In this document: positions 1 through 7,823 of the stretch, one piece after another
How positions within the stretch are numbered: position 1 is the first letter of the stretch
Layout: every line of letters starts with the position of its first letter
Origin: Candidatus Shapirobacteria bacterium
GTDB taxonomy: Bacteria; Patescibacteriota; Microgenomatia; UBA12405
NCBI GenBank assembly: GCA_017991615.1
Contig: JAGOQF010000002.1
Location: 1-50,749 of the forward strand
Direction of reading: 5' to 3'
Length of the DNA stretch: 50,749 nucleotides
Program-made: the position numbers and the translations under genes
Notes under the pieces: generated by a model
The model's database searches: none
The model's input: only the letters and a program-made list of their open reading frames with translations
What the model was told of the DNA's origin: nothing

Positions 1-497
<497 letters not shown>

Positions 498-617
498 AAC
501 ATCCCGATAAATCGAGATATGATTGATCAAATATCAATCGAAAAATTTTGAATTATCCTGCAAAAGCAGGAGTTCGCTTTCTGGTACTAACAGTTTTGGC
601 TCTAAATGAATGCATTG
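498..617 (-). other. 16S leader with stem-loops
   Basis: This 120-nt leader between boxA and the 16S 5' end holds short stem-loops on the minus strand: TCCTGC-TTTT-GCAGGA, GATTGAT/ATCAATC and ATCTCGA/TCGGGAT. The string GTTAGTAC occurs twice, once before the hairpins and once directly before the 16S start. Such leaders usually contain the upstream half of the RNase III processing stem; the partner half would lie after 16S, outside the window. No protein-coding gene is seen here. Confidence 0.45.
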
Positions 618-666
618 AAATTTTAAAGAACAACTCTGCCTGAAATCAGGCAGTGTGGTTATTATA
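618..666 (-). promoter_or_regulatory. rRNA promoter -10 and leader antitermination-like elements
   Basis: On the minus strand a TATAAT -10 (661-666) is followed by a hairpin CTGCCTGA/TCAGGCAG (636-653) and then TGTTCTTTAAAATTT (618-632). The last motif resembles the rRNA boxA antitermination element (E. coli TGCTCTTTAACA, Bacillus TGTTCTTTGAAAA), and the hairpin sits where rrn boxB stands. The -35 region is weak (GTGCAA at 17-nt spacing). The promoter overlaps the end of recF. Motif resemblance is direct; the antitermination role is inference. Confidence 0.6.
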
Positions 667-688
667 ATACACAATTTGAAGTTTTGCA

Positions 689-1762
689 CTAAGCGAGTTT
701 AATTATCTTGGCAGTATCAAGAATTTTAAGACTATCCGATTCAGCAGAAGTAAAGATGGTTTGATATTGGCGGCAAACTTTGACAACTAATTGCTGATGT
801 TGACTATCAAGTTCAGAAAAAATATCATCAAGCAAAAGAATAGGTTTATCTTGATAAGTGATTTCCAAAAAATTTATTTGACCCAGGCGGAGAGCCAAAA
901 CAGCGAGGCGTTGTTGTCCCCGACTGCCCCAAAAAGCCAAATTTTTGTCGGCTGAAGGAAAAGAAGAATTGTCAAAACTAAAATCATCCCGGTGAGGGCC
1001 GGCTTGGGTATGACCGCGTTCAAGATCAAGAGGATAATTTTTTTTAAGCTTATCTTCGGTAAGAATTGAAGGTCGATAATTAAGACTGAGAGTGTTGATT
1101 TGAGAATCGGAGTGACTGACAAAAAATTCATTGACAGATTTAATAAATTTAAGACGGAAGTTATGAATAATATTGGAATTTTTGACTAGGACTTGATCCC
1201 AATAAAAAAGCTCACTTGGTTGAGCAAAATTAAGTCTGATTTGATCCAAAAGTCGATTGCGATGCTTGAGAGCCCGACTATATTGTGACAAAGCGGAAGT
1301 ATAGCGCCATTCAGTTTGAGAAAAAATTTCATCTAAAAAATCGCGGCGGCGATTGGGCGAGCCGGTAACTAAACGAATATCTTCTGGTTGAAAAACAACA
1401 TTTTTGACAACACCAAGATATTTTTTTCGCGGTTTGGCGACCTGATTAATAAAAAATTTACGAGAAATACTGTTGTTGGGAGAATTGATATCCTTGATAA
1501 GTTTGATTTCTATTTTGGATTCATCGCCCTGGTTGTCGACTAAAACAGCTCTGACAGAAGCAAAGTTTTGATACCAGTTAATTAGTTTTGACTGACCGGT
1601 AGATCGAAAACTTTTGCCAGATGAAAGGAAAAAAATTGATTCCAAAATATTGGTTTTACCTGAACCGTTGGGACCTAGGATGAGATTAAATTTGGAGTCG
1701 AATTCAAAAATTTGACTATCGTAGGAACGAAAATTTTGGAGTAAAAGTTTGGAAAGATACAC
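689..1762 (-). CDS. recF: DNA replication/repair protein RecF
   Basis: RecF is an SMC-like ATPase that loads RecA at single-strand gaps together with RecO and RecR. The 357-aa product has the family's N-terminal KLLLQNFRSY segment, Walker A GPNGSGKT at residues 30-37, an ABC-type signature around SRGQQRLA near residue 280, and Walker B LLLDDIFSELD at about 309-319. Length matches the family (about 360 aa). The start codon is GTG at 1760-1762; a TACAAT hexamer six bases upstream argues for this start and for a leaderless message. It is not beside dnaA/dnaN here but beside the rRNA gene, whose promoter overlaps its 3' end. Confidence 0.95.
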   Translation of the reverse strand: MYLSKLLLQNFRSYDSQIFEFDSKFNLILGPNGSGKTNILESIFFLSSGKSFRSTGQSKLINWYQNFASVRAVLVDNQGDESKIEIKLIKDINSPNNSISRKFFINQVAKPRKKYLGVVKNVVFQPEDIRLVTGSPNRRRDFLDEIFSQTEWRYTSALSQYSRALKHRNRLLDQIRLNFAQPSELFYWDQVLVKNSNIIHNFRLKFIKSVNEFFVSHSDSQINTLSLNYRPSILTEDKLKKNYPLDLERGHTQAGPHRDDFSFDNSSFPSADKNLAFWGSRGQQRLAVLALRLGQINFLEITYQDKPILLLDDIFSELDSQHQQLVVKVCRQYQTIFTSAESDSLKILDTAKIIKLA

Positions 1763-1768
1763 AAGAGT

Positions 1769-1774
1769 ATTGTA
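1769..1774 (-). promoter_or_regulatory. -10 element of recF (leaderless type)
   Basis: TACAAT is followed after six bases by the GTG start of recF, with no Shine-Dalgarno sequence. The transcription start expected 6-7 bases past the -10 would coincide with the start codon. Confidence 0.5.
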
Positions 1775-1885
1775 ACAGTTTAAAGAAAAATTTTAAGAAT
1801 GGTGGTTTTAAATAACCGTTTTTTTGGTTGATAAAACTGGTCGTATTCAAAGTGTTTAATTAATTTTGTGTTATTTAAAATTAAA

Positions 1886-2965
1886 TTAATTAGAGTCAAT
1901 TTGTTGTTGAAGACGGGTATCAAGGTCCGAATAGGTTTGATGTTCTAAAAATTCGGTTTCAATTAGTTCAAAAACACCAAAATTTTTAATATCCTCAAAG
2001 TTAACTCGACGAGAATCGGCGATTGCCCCCAGTTTTTTTAATTCTTCGTCGGTCATTAAAGCAACGACAATAGGTGGGTCATATTTTTGAAGTTGAGGAA
2101 TGTGATCAATACAGTTGTAAACAGATTTAATTGTTTCAGCTAAAGCCTGTCGATTTAATTTCTTCTCATAGTAAGAGTACATAATATCTTTAACTTGTCT
2201 AAATTTAACGGCAGTATTAGAGTCACTGAAAGAAACTTTGCCACTAGTGGCACTTTCGCGGATTAAAGCAAAAATACACTGATTAATTCGATCACGCTGA
2301 GTGCCGGGAAAATAAGAATCAATTAAACGATAGTCTGATTCTGAAATCAGATCGAACCGACGGAGGTCGTTGATATCAGAAAAAATAGAAGTGATTTTGT
2401 CACTATACATAATCACTAAATTTTCATTAATAGATTTATTATTATGATAAAGTTCACCGGAACCACGGGAGTGTTCAAGAATTCCATTAATTGTTTCTTT
2501 GGTCAGATTGAGACCACTACCATTCCTTTCAATAAAGGTACTGATAATACCACTAAATCTTTCGTGGAAAAATTCAATTCCCAATTCGTGACTAACTTGT
2601 TCAAACATATGACCACCAGGACCATGCCCCAAATCATGACCTAAAGCTGAAGCTTTGATAAGTTCAGTATTTAAACCTAAAGACTGACCAATAGTATTAG
2701 CAGTAGCCGTAACTTCATGGGTATGACTAAGGCGATTGCGAACATGAGGATTGTTGATATCAAAAAAAACTTGAGTTTTGTCAGTCAACCGACGAATAGA
2801 TTTACTACAAAGAATTTTATTTTGATCCATCTCAAAAGGGTCGACGGCTGAAGAAAATTTAAGGTCAGAATCAGAAATATTGGGAACAAGTGAAATACGT
2901 GTAACCACCTCTGGTTGATAACGTTGTTGTTTGAGACAGTGAAAAGGGATAGATTCCGGACTCAT
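1886..2965 (-). CDS. HD-domain dGTP triphosphohydrolase-like protein
   Basis: This 359-aa protein belongs to the dGTPase (Dgt) branch of the HD superfamily, which splits dNTPs to deoxynucleoside and triphosphate. Visible motifs are RRLTDKTQVF at about 58-67, the histidine pair in SHTHEV (80-85) and the metal-binding HD in GHDLGHGPGGH (109-119), all typical of Dgt-type enzymes. The start gives an N-terminus beginning MSPESIPFHC. Dgt homologues range from about 330 to 500 aa, so the size is ordinary. A likely role is dNTP pool control, but the substrate cannot be read from sequence. It is a lone gene with 123 nt to recF. Confidence 0.85.
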   Translation of the reverse strand: MSPESIPFHCLKQQRYQPEVVTRISLVPNISDSDLKFSSAVDPFEMDQNKILCSKSIRRLTDKTQVFFDINNPHVRNRLSHTHEVTATANTIGQSLGLNTELIKASALGHDLGHGPGGHMFEQVSHELGIEFFHERFSGIISTFIERNGSGLNLTKETINGILEHSRGSGELYHNNKSINENLVIMYSDKITSIFSDINDLRRFDLISESDYRLIDSYFPGTQRDRINQCIFALIRESATSGKVSFSDSNTAVKFRQVKDIMYSYYEKKLNRQALAETIKSVYNCIDHIPQLQKYDPPIVVALMTDEELKKLGAIADSRRVNFEDIKNFGVFELIETEFLEHQTYSDLDTRLQQQIDSN

Positions 2966-3072
2966 ATATTTGAAAAACTAAAAAAAATGATTTTTGGTTA
3001 GAAAAAATCTTTATATTATATATAATAATATTATATTATAACATAATATAACTTGCTTTACAAAAAGAAATG
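2966..3072. other. AT-rich intergenic stretch
   Basis: Around 3010-3055 the sequence is almost pure A/T with overlapping ATTATAT and TATAATA strings that can fold back on each other. It probably contains the promoters of the flanking minus-strand dGTPase-like gene and tRNA, but overlapping -10-like hexamers prevent choosing one. No gene is seen. Confidence 0.4.
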
Positions 3073-3144
3073 TCCAGCAGGTTGGAGTTGAACCAACTTA
3101 CGACAGTTTTACAGACTGTTGCCTAACCGTCCGGCTCCTGCTGG
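3073..3144 (-). tRNA. tRNA-Tyr (anticodon GTA), archaeal/eukaryotic-like form
   Basis: The minus strand folds as a cloverleaf: acceptor CCAGCAG/CTGCTGG, D-arm GCC/GGC with GG in the loop, anticodon stem ACAGT/ACTGT with loop CTGTAAA (anticodon GTA), a five-base variable loop CGTAA, T-arm GTTGG-TTCAACT-CCAAC, and discriminator A. CCA is not fully encoded (A-C-A follows the stem). Bacterial tRNA-Tyr is normally a class II tRNA with a long variable arm and G1:C72; this one has a short variable loop and C1:G72, as in archaea and eukaryotes. Positions 8-9 are GA instead of the usual TA, and the D-arm is slightly irregular. Confidence 0.88.
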
Positions 3145-3225
3145 GTTATAGTGGTTAAGATTATACCAAAATTTAAATCTTAACTACTTGCATAAGTAAT
3201 AATTAAAAGAATATGATGAATACAG

Positions 3226-3612
3226 ATGCAGGAAAGACTGGGATTGAGAATCCCAGATTTGGAAACTAAAAATAGAGCAGTTAATCCAAATACGGGAGCA
3301 TTGATGCCTCATAGTGTATCTAGTCATAGAAATGGTGTTTTTAGAGAAAATGGTAATAGATTTGGACAAGGGACATTGTTTCCTACACACATAAAATCGG
3401 GAGATATAACTAAAATTGAAAGGATGGTAGCTTTGGAATATTATAAATTTCGAAAAGGTCGGGAATCAAAAATTTTAAGCTGTCAGAATGCCGGTGGAGC
3501 GGACAGAATTACTATGAATTTGAACCGATTTGGGGTGAAAATAATTGGTTCATTTGTAAGAAGAGGTAGTTTGTGTACAGTTTTTCCTGAAGAGAGTAAA
3601 GAACGAATTTAA
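3226..3612 (+). CDS. Small protein of unknown function (128 aa)
   Basis: I do not recognise this protein. It is soluble and basic, with no signal peptide or membrane segment. The middle is rich in Gly, Asn and Arg (SHRNGVFRENGNRFGQG, about residues 33-49), and two Cys are near 84 and 116. It stops 16 nt before exonuclease III on the same strand, so both may share a transcript. The start at 3226 is the only in-frame ATG at this end; no clear Shine-Dalgarno site precedes it. Codon choice resembles the flanking genes, which supports it being real, but without a family match a spurious frame cannot be fully excluded. Confidence 0.55.
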   Translation: MQERLGLRIPDLETKNRAVNPNTGALMPHSVSSHRNGVFRENGNRFGQGTLFPTHIKSGDITKIERMVALEYYKFRKGRESKILSCQNAGGADRITMNLNRFGVKIIGSFVRRGSLCTVFPEESKERI

Positions 3613-3617
3613 TTTGT

Positions 3618-3623
3618 TATGAT
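3618..3623 (+). promoter_or_regulatory. -10 element of exonuclease III gene (leaderless type)
   Basis: TATGAT stands five bases before the ATG at 3629, with no ribosome binding site, the same arrangement seen at many other genes in the window. Confidence 0.4.
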
Positions 3624-3628
3624 TTCTT

Positions 3629-4402
3629 ATGACGGAAATTAAAATCATTTCATGGAACGTAGCTGGGATCAGAGCCGGAATTAGAAAGGGGTTGTGGCAA
3701 AAGATGAGAGATATGGGAGCAGATATTTATTGTTTTCAGGAAACTAAAGCTAGAAAAGACCAAGTGCCTATGGGGGTGGAATATCCTCAAGAATACAAAG
3801 ATTTTTGGAATCCGGCCGAAAAAGCGGGTTATTCGGGAGTAGCCACTTTTTCTAAATTGGAACCGAAAAAAGTGATAGTTGGCGATAAAGACAATGATTG
3901 GGATGACGAAGGTCGGGTAATAATCACAAAATTTGATGAATTTAGTTTGCTAAATGTTTATTTTCCCAACGGCAAAAGAGATAAAGGAAGATTGATGTAC
4001 AAGATGGAATTTTATGAATATTTTTTGAAGTATATAAATAATTTAAGAGACAAAGGAGAAAGGGTGATTTTTTGTGGCGATGTCAACACGGCTCATACTG
4101 AAATTGATTTGGCACGCCCCAAAGAAAATGCCAAAACATCAGGGTTTTTGGAAATAGAACGACAATGGATAGATAAATTGATAGCTAACGACTGGGTGGA
4201 TACTTTTAGGGAATTCAACCAAGAAGGCGGTCACTACAGTTGGTGGGATCAATATACCCGAGCCAAAGAAAGAAACGTAGGCTGGCGGATTGATTATTTT
4301 TTTATCGACCGGACACTGAGAAAAAATTTAAAATCGGCTTTTATTTTGCCAGAAGTGGAAGGATCGGATCATTGTCCGGTAGGAATTACAATAGATTTAT
4401 AA
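3629..4402 (+). CDS. xth: Exodeoxyribonuclease III (AP endonuclease)
   Basis: A member of the exonuclease III/APE1 family, which cuts DNA at abasic sites and removes 3'-blocking groups in base excision repair. The 257-aa chain shows the family motifs in order: SWNVAGIRA (8-16) with the metal-site Asn, the catalytic Glu in FQETKA (36-41), GDVNTAH near 150, and the C-terminal SDHCPV with Asp247-His248. Length is typical (about 250-268 aa). It sits 16 nt after a small unknown gene and converges with the YgjP-like gene, with one base between the stop codons. Confidence 0.96.
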   Translation: MTEIKIISWNVAGIRAGIRKGLWQKMRDMGADIYCFQETKARKDQVPMGVEYPQEYKDFWNPAEKAGYSGVATFSKLEPKKVIVGDKDNDWDDEGRVIITKFDEFSLLNVYFPNGKRDKGRLMYKMEFYEYFLKYINNLRDKGERVIFCGDVNTAHTEIDLARPKENAKTSGFLEIERQWIDKLIANDWVDTFREFNQEGGHYSWWDQYTRAKERNVGWRIDYFFIDRTLRKNLKSAFILPEVEGSDHCPVGITIDL

Positions 4403-4403
4403 A

Positions 4404-5096
4404 TTAAAATAGAAATAACTTAGTCCCCTCTCGTTTGAGCCAGAGATTGTTGGCTTTGGCGTTGAGATCGTATTGAGTTAATTGATGCCAAAATTTGGAA
4501 GAGTGATTTTTGATATCAAGGTGAGTCAATTCATGGAGAAGAAGATGACGGAATTTGTCGGGAGGAAAAAAGATAATTTGCCAATTAAAACTAAGATTAC
4601 CCTGGGAGGAGCAGGAGCCAAAACGGGAGGATTGATTGCGAACAGTGACGCGACCGTAGTCAAAACCAAACTGACGTTTAAGTAAAAGAAGTTGATTTTT
4701 GATAAGCGATAAAGCTAACGGACGAAGCTTTTTTTCAAGTACTTTTTTAATGTAAGAATCGGTATTTTTTGATATATTTGCATAAATCTTTTTTTCATTT
4801 TGGTAGACAATCACAGAGTCGGATTGAGTGGGGATAAAAATCAAATCAAAAACTTCGCCAAGAATTGATAATTTATTTAAATTGGAAATTGAGCGACGGG
4901 GAGGAATTTTTTGGGCATGGGATAGAATCCAACTACTATTTTGATTAATAAATCGATTAATAACAAATTCTGGGGTGAATCTGGGGACAGAAACTACAAA
5001 AGAACGACGGGATTGGAGACGAAGCCGAAGGGAAGCAATATTTTTTCTGACAATTTGATAGGAGAATTTAGTGCCGCCGAGAAGAATTGAAGCCAT
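4404..5096 (-). CDS. YgjP/SprT-like zinc metallopeptidase (DUF45 family)
   Basis: The C-terminal half has the YgjP pattern: RNQSSRFGSCSSQGNLSFNW followed by a gluzincin-type HELTH motif at residues 188-192 and a further His in NHSSKFW. Family members are small zinc metalloproteases (M48-like, DUF45). The 230-aa length is usual. The protein has no signal peptide and would act in the cytoplasm. Its start is preceded by TAAAAT eight bases upstream. It converges with exonuclease III and diverges from rpiB with only 37 nt between start codons. Its physiological substrate is unknown. Confidence 0.88.
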   Translation of the reverse strand: MASILLGGTKFSYQIVRKNIASLRLRLQSRRSFVVSVPRFTPEFVINRFINQNSSWILSHAQKIPPRRSISNLNKLSILGEVFDLIFIPTQSDSVIVYQNEKKIYANISKNTDSYIKKVLEKKLRPLALSLIKNQLLLLKRQFGFDYGRVTVRNQSSRFGSCSSQGNLSFNWQIIFFPPDKFRHLLLHELTHLDIKNHSSKFWHQLTQYDLNAKANNLWLKREGTKLFLF

Positions 5097-5133
5097 GTAG
5101 ATATATTTTAAAGCAAAAATGTTATATTTAATT

Positions 5134-5586
5134 ATGAGAGAAGTGATAATGGGGGCTGATCATCGAGGGTTTGAATTGAAGGAAAAAATTAAAAAACACC
5201 TAAGAAAGGAGGGTTGGAATATTAGTGATTTGAATCCGAAGTTTAAAGCGGGCGATGATTATCCAGATATTGCTTTTGAGGTGGGTGAAGAGGTGGTTAG
5301 AGTTAACGGAGTGGGAATTTTGATTTGCGGTTCAGGAGCGGGAGTCTGTGTGGCGGCCAACAAAGTTAGTGGGGTCAGAGCGGCAATAGCTATAAATCCG
5401 CGACAAACCAGAAAAATGAAAGAAGATGATGATATTAACGTGGTGTGTTTGGCCAGTGATTTTGTAGGTGAAGAAGAAAATATGGAAATGGTTGATGAAT
5501 TTTTGAAGGCAATTTTTATGACCGAAGAACGGTTTATCAGAAGAGTCCAAAAAATTAAACAATATGAAAAACTTAAGGTCAGTTGA
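5134..5586 (+). CDS. rpiB: Ribose-5-phosphate isomerase B
   Basis: RpiB interconverts ribose-5-phosphate and ribulose-5-phosphate. From the ATG at 5134 the protein starts MREVIMGADHRGF, aligning with the usual family N-terminus; an upstream ATG at 5119 would add five non-family residues and lies before a TATATT hexamer, so 5134 is preferred. The catalytic Cys65 is in ICGSGAGV, and GVRAA and the NVVCLAS strand also fit. The length of 150 aa is normal. Its end overlaps pgk by 23 nt, so the two are probably translated together. Together with rpe (7814) and the split transketolase (23.3-25.0 kb) it supplies the non-oxidative pentose phosphate route. Confidence 0.93.
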   Translation: MREVIMGADHRGFELKEKIKKHLRKEGWNISDLNPKFKAGDDYPDIAFEVGEEVVRVNGVGILICGSGAGVCVAANKVSGVRAAIAINPRQTRKMKEDDDINVVCLASDFVGEEENMEMVDEFLKAIFMTEERFIRRVQKIKQYEKLKVS

Positions 5587-6589
5587 AGAAATTGGCACAG
5601 GACTAAATGTAGCGCTCCGGATAGATACGGATTTACCGATAGATAACGGGGTAATTTTAGATAATAGTCGATTGATGAAATCAATTCCGACCATCAGGTG
5701 GTTGTTGGAAAAAAATTGCCGGTTGATGATTTTAGGACACAGAGGTCGACCGCAAGGGAGGGATGAAAATTTATCGCTGAGAGGAGTTTATCTAGAATTG
5801 ATGAATTTGTTGGAAAATGACCAAAATATAATTGAAAGTGTCTTTATAGATGATATTGAAGATGAGCAAAAAATAGCTGAAGCGTTGGTAAACAATCAGA
5901 TAATTTTTGGGGAAAATCTGAGATTTTGGAGCGAAGAAGAAAGAGGAGAGACGGTCATGTTTGAAGCTATTAAAAGACGATTTGGGGTCTTGGTTAATGA
6001 CGCTTTTGCGGTGGCGCATCGAAGAAACGCATCAGTGATTTTGCACCGGGAAATGGAAACATATTATGGTTTCAGTTTTATAGAAGAGGCTGAAAAAATA
6101 AGCCAAATTTTAGAAAGAAAACAACGACCGATAATGGTGATATTGGGCGGAGCCAAGGAAGATAAATTGAAATATCTGCCAGAACTAGCAACAATAACTG
6201 ACTATATTTTGATAGGAGGCAAATTACCAAAATTGATGAGTGAATCGGTGATAATTAATAATGAAAAAATCATAATAGCTGAGTTGAGAGAGGATGGACT
6301 GGATTTAAGTGAGACTGATATTAAAAAATTCAGAGAGAAAATAAGAGAGAGTCGGACGATTGTTTGGGCGGGAGCAATGGGAATGTATGAAGCAGAAAAT
6401 TGTCGTCGGGGGACAAATGAGATAGCTAAGGCAGTGGCAGAGATTGAAGGTTATAAAATAATTGCCGGAGGCGATACGGGGGCGTCGATAAAAAATTTAG
6501 GACTAAAAAATAAAATTGATTTTATTTGTTCGGGTGGCGGGGTGATGTTGGAGATGTTGACTAAGGGTGATTTGCCAGCATGGAATTAA
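5564..6589 (+). CDS. pgk: Phosphoglycerate kinase, short divergent form
   Basis: Pgk transfers phosphate between 1,3-bisphosphoglycerate and ADP. The 341-aa product is clearly shorter than the usual 385-415 aa; the missing part lies mostly in the C-terminal nucleotide domain between GGKLPK and TIVWAGA. Recognisable motifs are LRIDTDLP (usually VRVDFNVP), GHRGRP, VNDAFAVAHR, GGAKEDKL, AGAMGMYE (usually NGPxGxFE), AGGDTGAS and CSGGG. The phosphoglycerate-binding His and Arg and the GGAK lysine are kept. The gene overlaps rpiB by 23 nt. It ends just before a repeat-filled spacer; gap follows. Function as Pgk is likely, because no other pgk is seen and gap, gpmI and eno are also present. Confidence 0.88.
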   Translation: MKNLRSVEEIGTGLNVALRIDTDLPIDNGVILDNSRLMKSIPTIRWLLEKNCRLMILGHRGRPQGRDENLSLRGVYLELMNLLENDQNIIESVFIDDIEDEQKIAEALVNNQIIFGENLRFWSEEERGETVMFEAIKRRFGVLVNDAFAVAHRRNASVILHREMETYYGFSFIEEAEKISQILERKQRPIMVILGGAKEDKLKYLPELATITDYILIGGKLPKLMSESVIINNEKIIIAELREDGLDLSETDIKKFREKIRESRTIVWAGAMGMYEAENCRRGTNEIAKAVAEIEGYKIIAGGDTGASIKNLGLKNKIDFICSGGGVMLEMLTKGDLPAWN

Positions 6590-6788
6590 GTTAGATCTTA
6601 GATCGTAGATGATAGATCGTAGATTGTTAAGTTAAAAGTTCATCAAGTTCATAAAGTTCATCAAGTTCGTCAAGTTGTAAGTTTATAAAGATCTCAGTTG
6701 GTCAGATCTCAGATCTCAGGAAAACAATAAAACAGATTTGAGATGACAGATAATGGATTGTCGGTGGGAGATGGGATAGAATTATTTT
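6590..6788. repeat. Simple-repeat spacer between pgk and gap
   Basis: This non-coding spacer is made of imperfect short repeats: AGATCGTAGAT-type units (6596-6625), AAGTTCATC/AAGTTCATA units (6636-6675), AAGTTTATAAAG, and AGATCTCAG units (6690-6720). The AAGTTTATAAAG string recurs at the eno-gpmI junction (37430-37450). Unit spacing is irregular and there are no unique spacers, so it is not CRISPR. The right end carries the gap promoter. Confidence 0.6.
6777..6782 (+). promoter_or_regulatory. -10 element of gap (leaderless type)
   Basis: TAGAAT is followed after six bases (TATTTT) by the gap ATG at 6789; there is no Shine-Dalgarno sequence. Confidence 0.5.
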
Positions 6789-7823
6789 ATGAAGAAAGAT
6801 AAAAAAATAAGAATCGGGATTAATGGTTTTGGCAGAATCGGGAGTGTGGCTTTGAGAGCGGTATTGATGGAAAAGTATGATGTGGAAGTGGTGGCAATCA
6901 ATACAATTAAGTATGAAATGGAAACTTTTGCAATGCAGTTTAAATATGACTCAGTTTATGGTAGATTTCCGGCAAGAATAGGTTTTTTGGACCCGGAGAG
7001 AGCCGGTGAAATCGGCAGATTGGAAGTCGGCGATAAAGTTATTCCTTTTTTAAGCGAAATGGAGCCGGCCAAAATCGGTTGGAAGAATTATGATGTGGAT
7101 GTAGTTTTGGAATGCACCGGAGCTTTTACTGATAGTAAGGCGATGGCTCATATCAAAGCTGGAGCTAAAAAAGTTATAATTTCAGCGCCAGCTAAGGATC
7201 CAAAGATTCCAACTTATATTTTGGGAGTAAACGATAAAAACTATAAGGGAGAAAAACTAATATCCAATGGCTCATGCACCACTAATTGCGTAGCGCCAGT
7301 AGTCAAATTAATTGATGAAAAAATTGGTTTTGAGGAAGGAACACTAACAACGATTCATGCCTATACCACTAATCAAAATATTGTTGATGGCAATGGCAAG
7401 GATCCAAGACGAGCCAGAGCAGCGGCAATAAACATAGTGCCGACAACTACCGGAGCGGCAGAAGCAGTGATTGCGGTATACCCGGAGGCTGAAGGAAGAT
7501 TTGGAGGGACAGCCATCAGAGTTCCAGTGGTCTGCGGCAGTTACTCTGACTTAACCTTTAAACTGGTGAGAAAAACTACAGTGGAGGAAGTGAATTCAAT
7601 TTTTAGTGATGCCAGTGTCAGCCGAGAGTTGGTGAGCAAATTAAAAGTATCTTATGAACCATTAGTGTCATCAGATATTTTAGGAAATAGTGCCTCATGT
7701 GTAATTGATGCTCGAATGACAAAGGTAATTTCGGATGATATGGTGAGTATTGGGGCTTGGTACGATAATGAATATGGGTACAGCTGTCGGTTAGTAGAAA
7801 ATGCGATAGCAATATGCAAATAA
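6789..7823 (+). CDS. gap: Glyceraldehyde-3-phosphate dehydrogenase
   Basis: GAPDH oxidises glyceraldehyde-3-phosphate to 1,3-bisphosphoglycerate. The 344-aa chain has the dinucleotide fold GINGFGRIG (10-18), the catalytic Cys163 in SNGSCTTNC, the THAYT and phosphate-site segments, and the C-terminal WYDNEYGYS. After the second strand the sequence is VVAINT, where NAD-specific enzymes normally have an Asp (AIND); loss of that Asp may relax or shift preference toward NADP, which is inference. It overlaps the next gene (rpe) by 10 nt, forming an operon of gap, rpe and a LOG-family gene. Confidence 0.97.
   Translation: MKKDKKIRIGINGFGRIGSVALRAVLMEKYDVEVVAINTIKYEMETFAMQFKYDSVYGRFPARIGFLDPERAGEIGRLEVGDKVIPFLSEMEPAKIGWKNYDVDVVLECTGAFTDSKAMAHIKAGAKKVIISAPAKDPKIPTYILGVNDKNYKGEKLISNGSCTTNCVAPVVKLIDEKIGFEEGTLTTIHAYTTNQNIVDGNGKDPRRARAAAINIVPTTTGAAEAVIAVYPEAEGRFGGTAIRVPVVCGSYSDLTFKLVRKTTVEEVNSIFSDASVSRELVSKLKVSYEPLVSSDILGNSASCVIDARMTKVISDDMVSIGAWYDNEYGYSCRLVENAIAICK

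Noticed and set aside
3005-3056. AT-rich stretch considered as a replication origin
   Set aside because: No DnaA-box cluster is visible and neither dnaA nor dnaN is adjacent; it is better explained as promoter DNA.
6590-6720. Possible CRISPR or tandem-repeat array
   Set aside because: Units are short, imperfect and unevenly spaced, with no unique spacers and no cas genes nearby.
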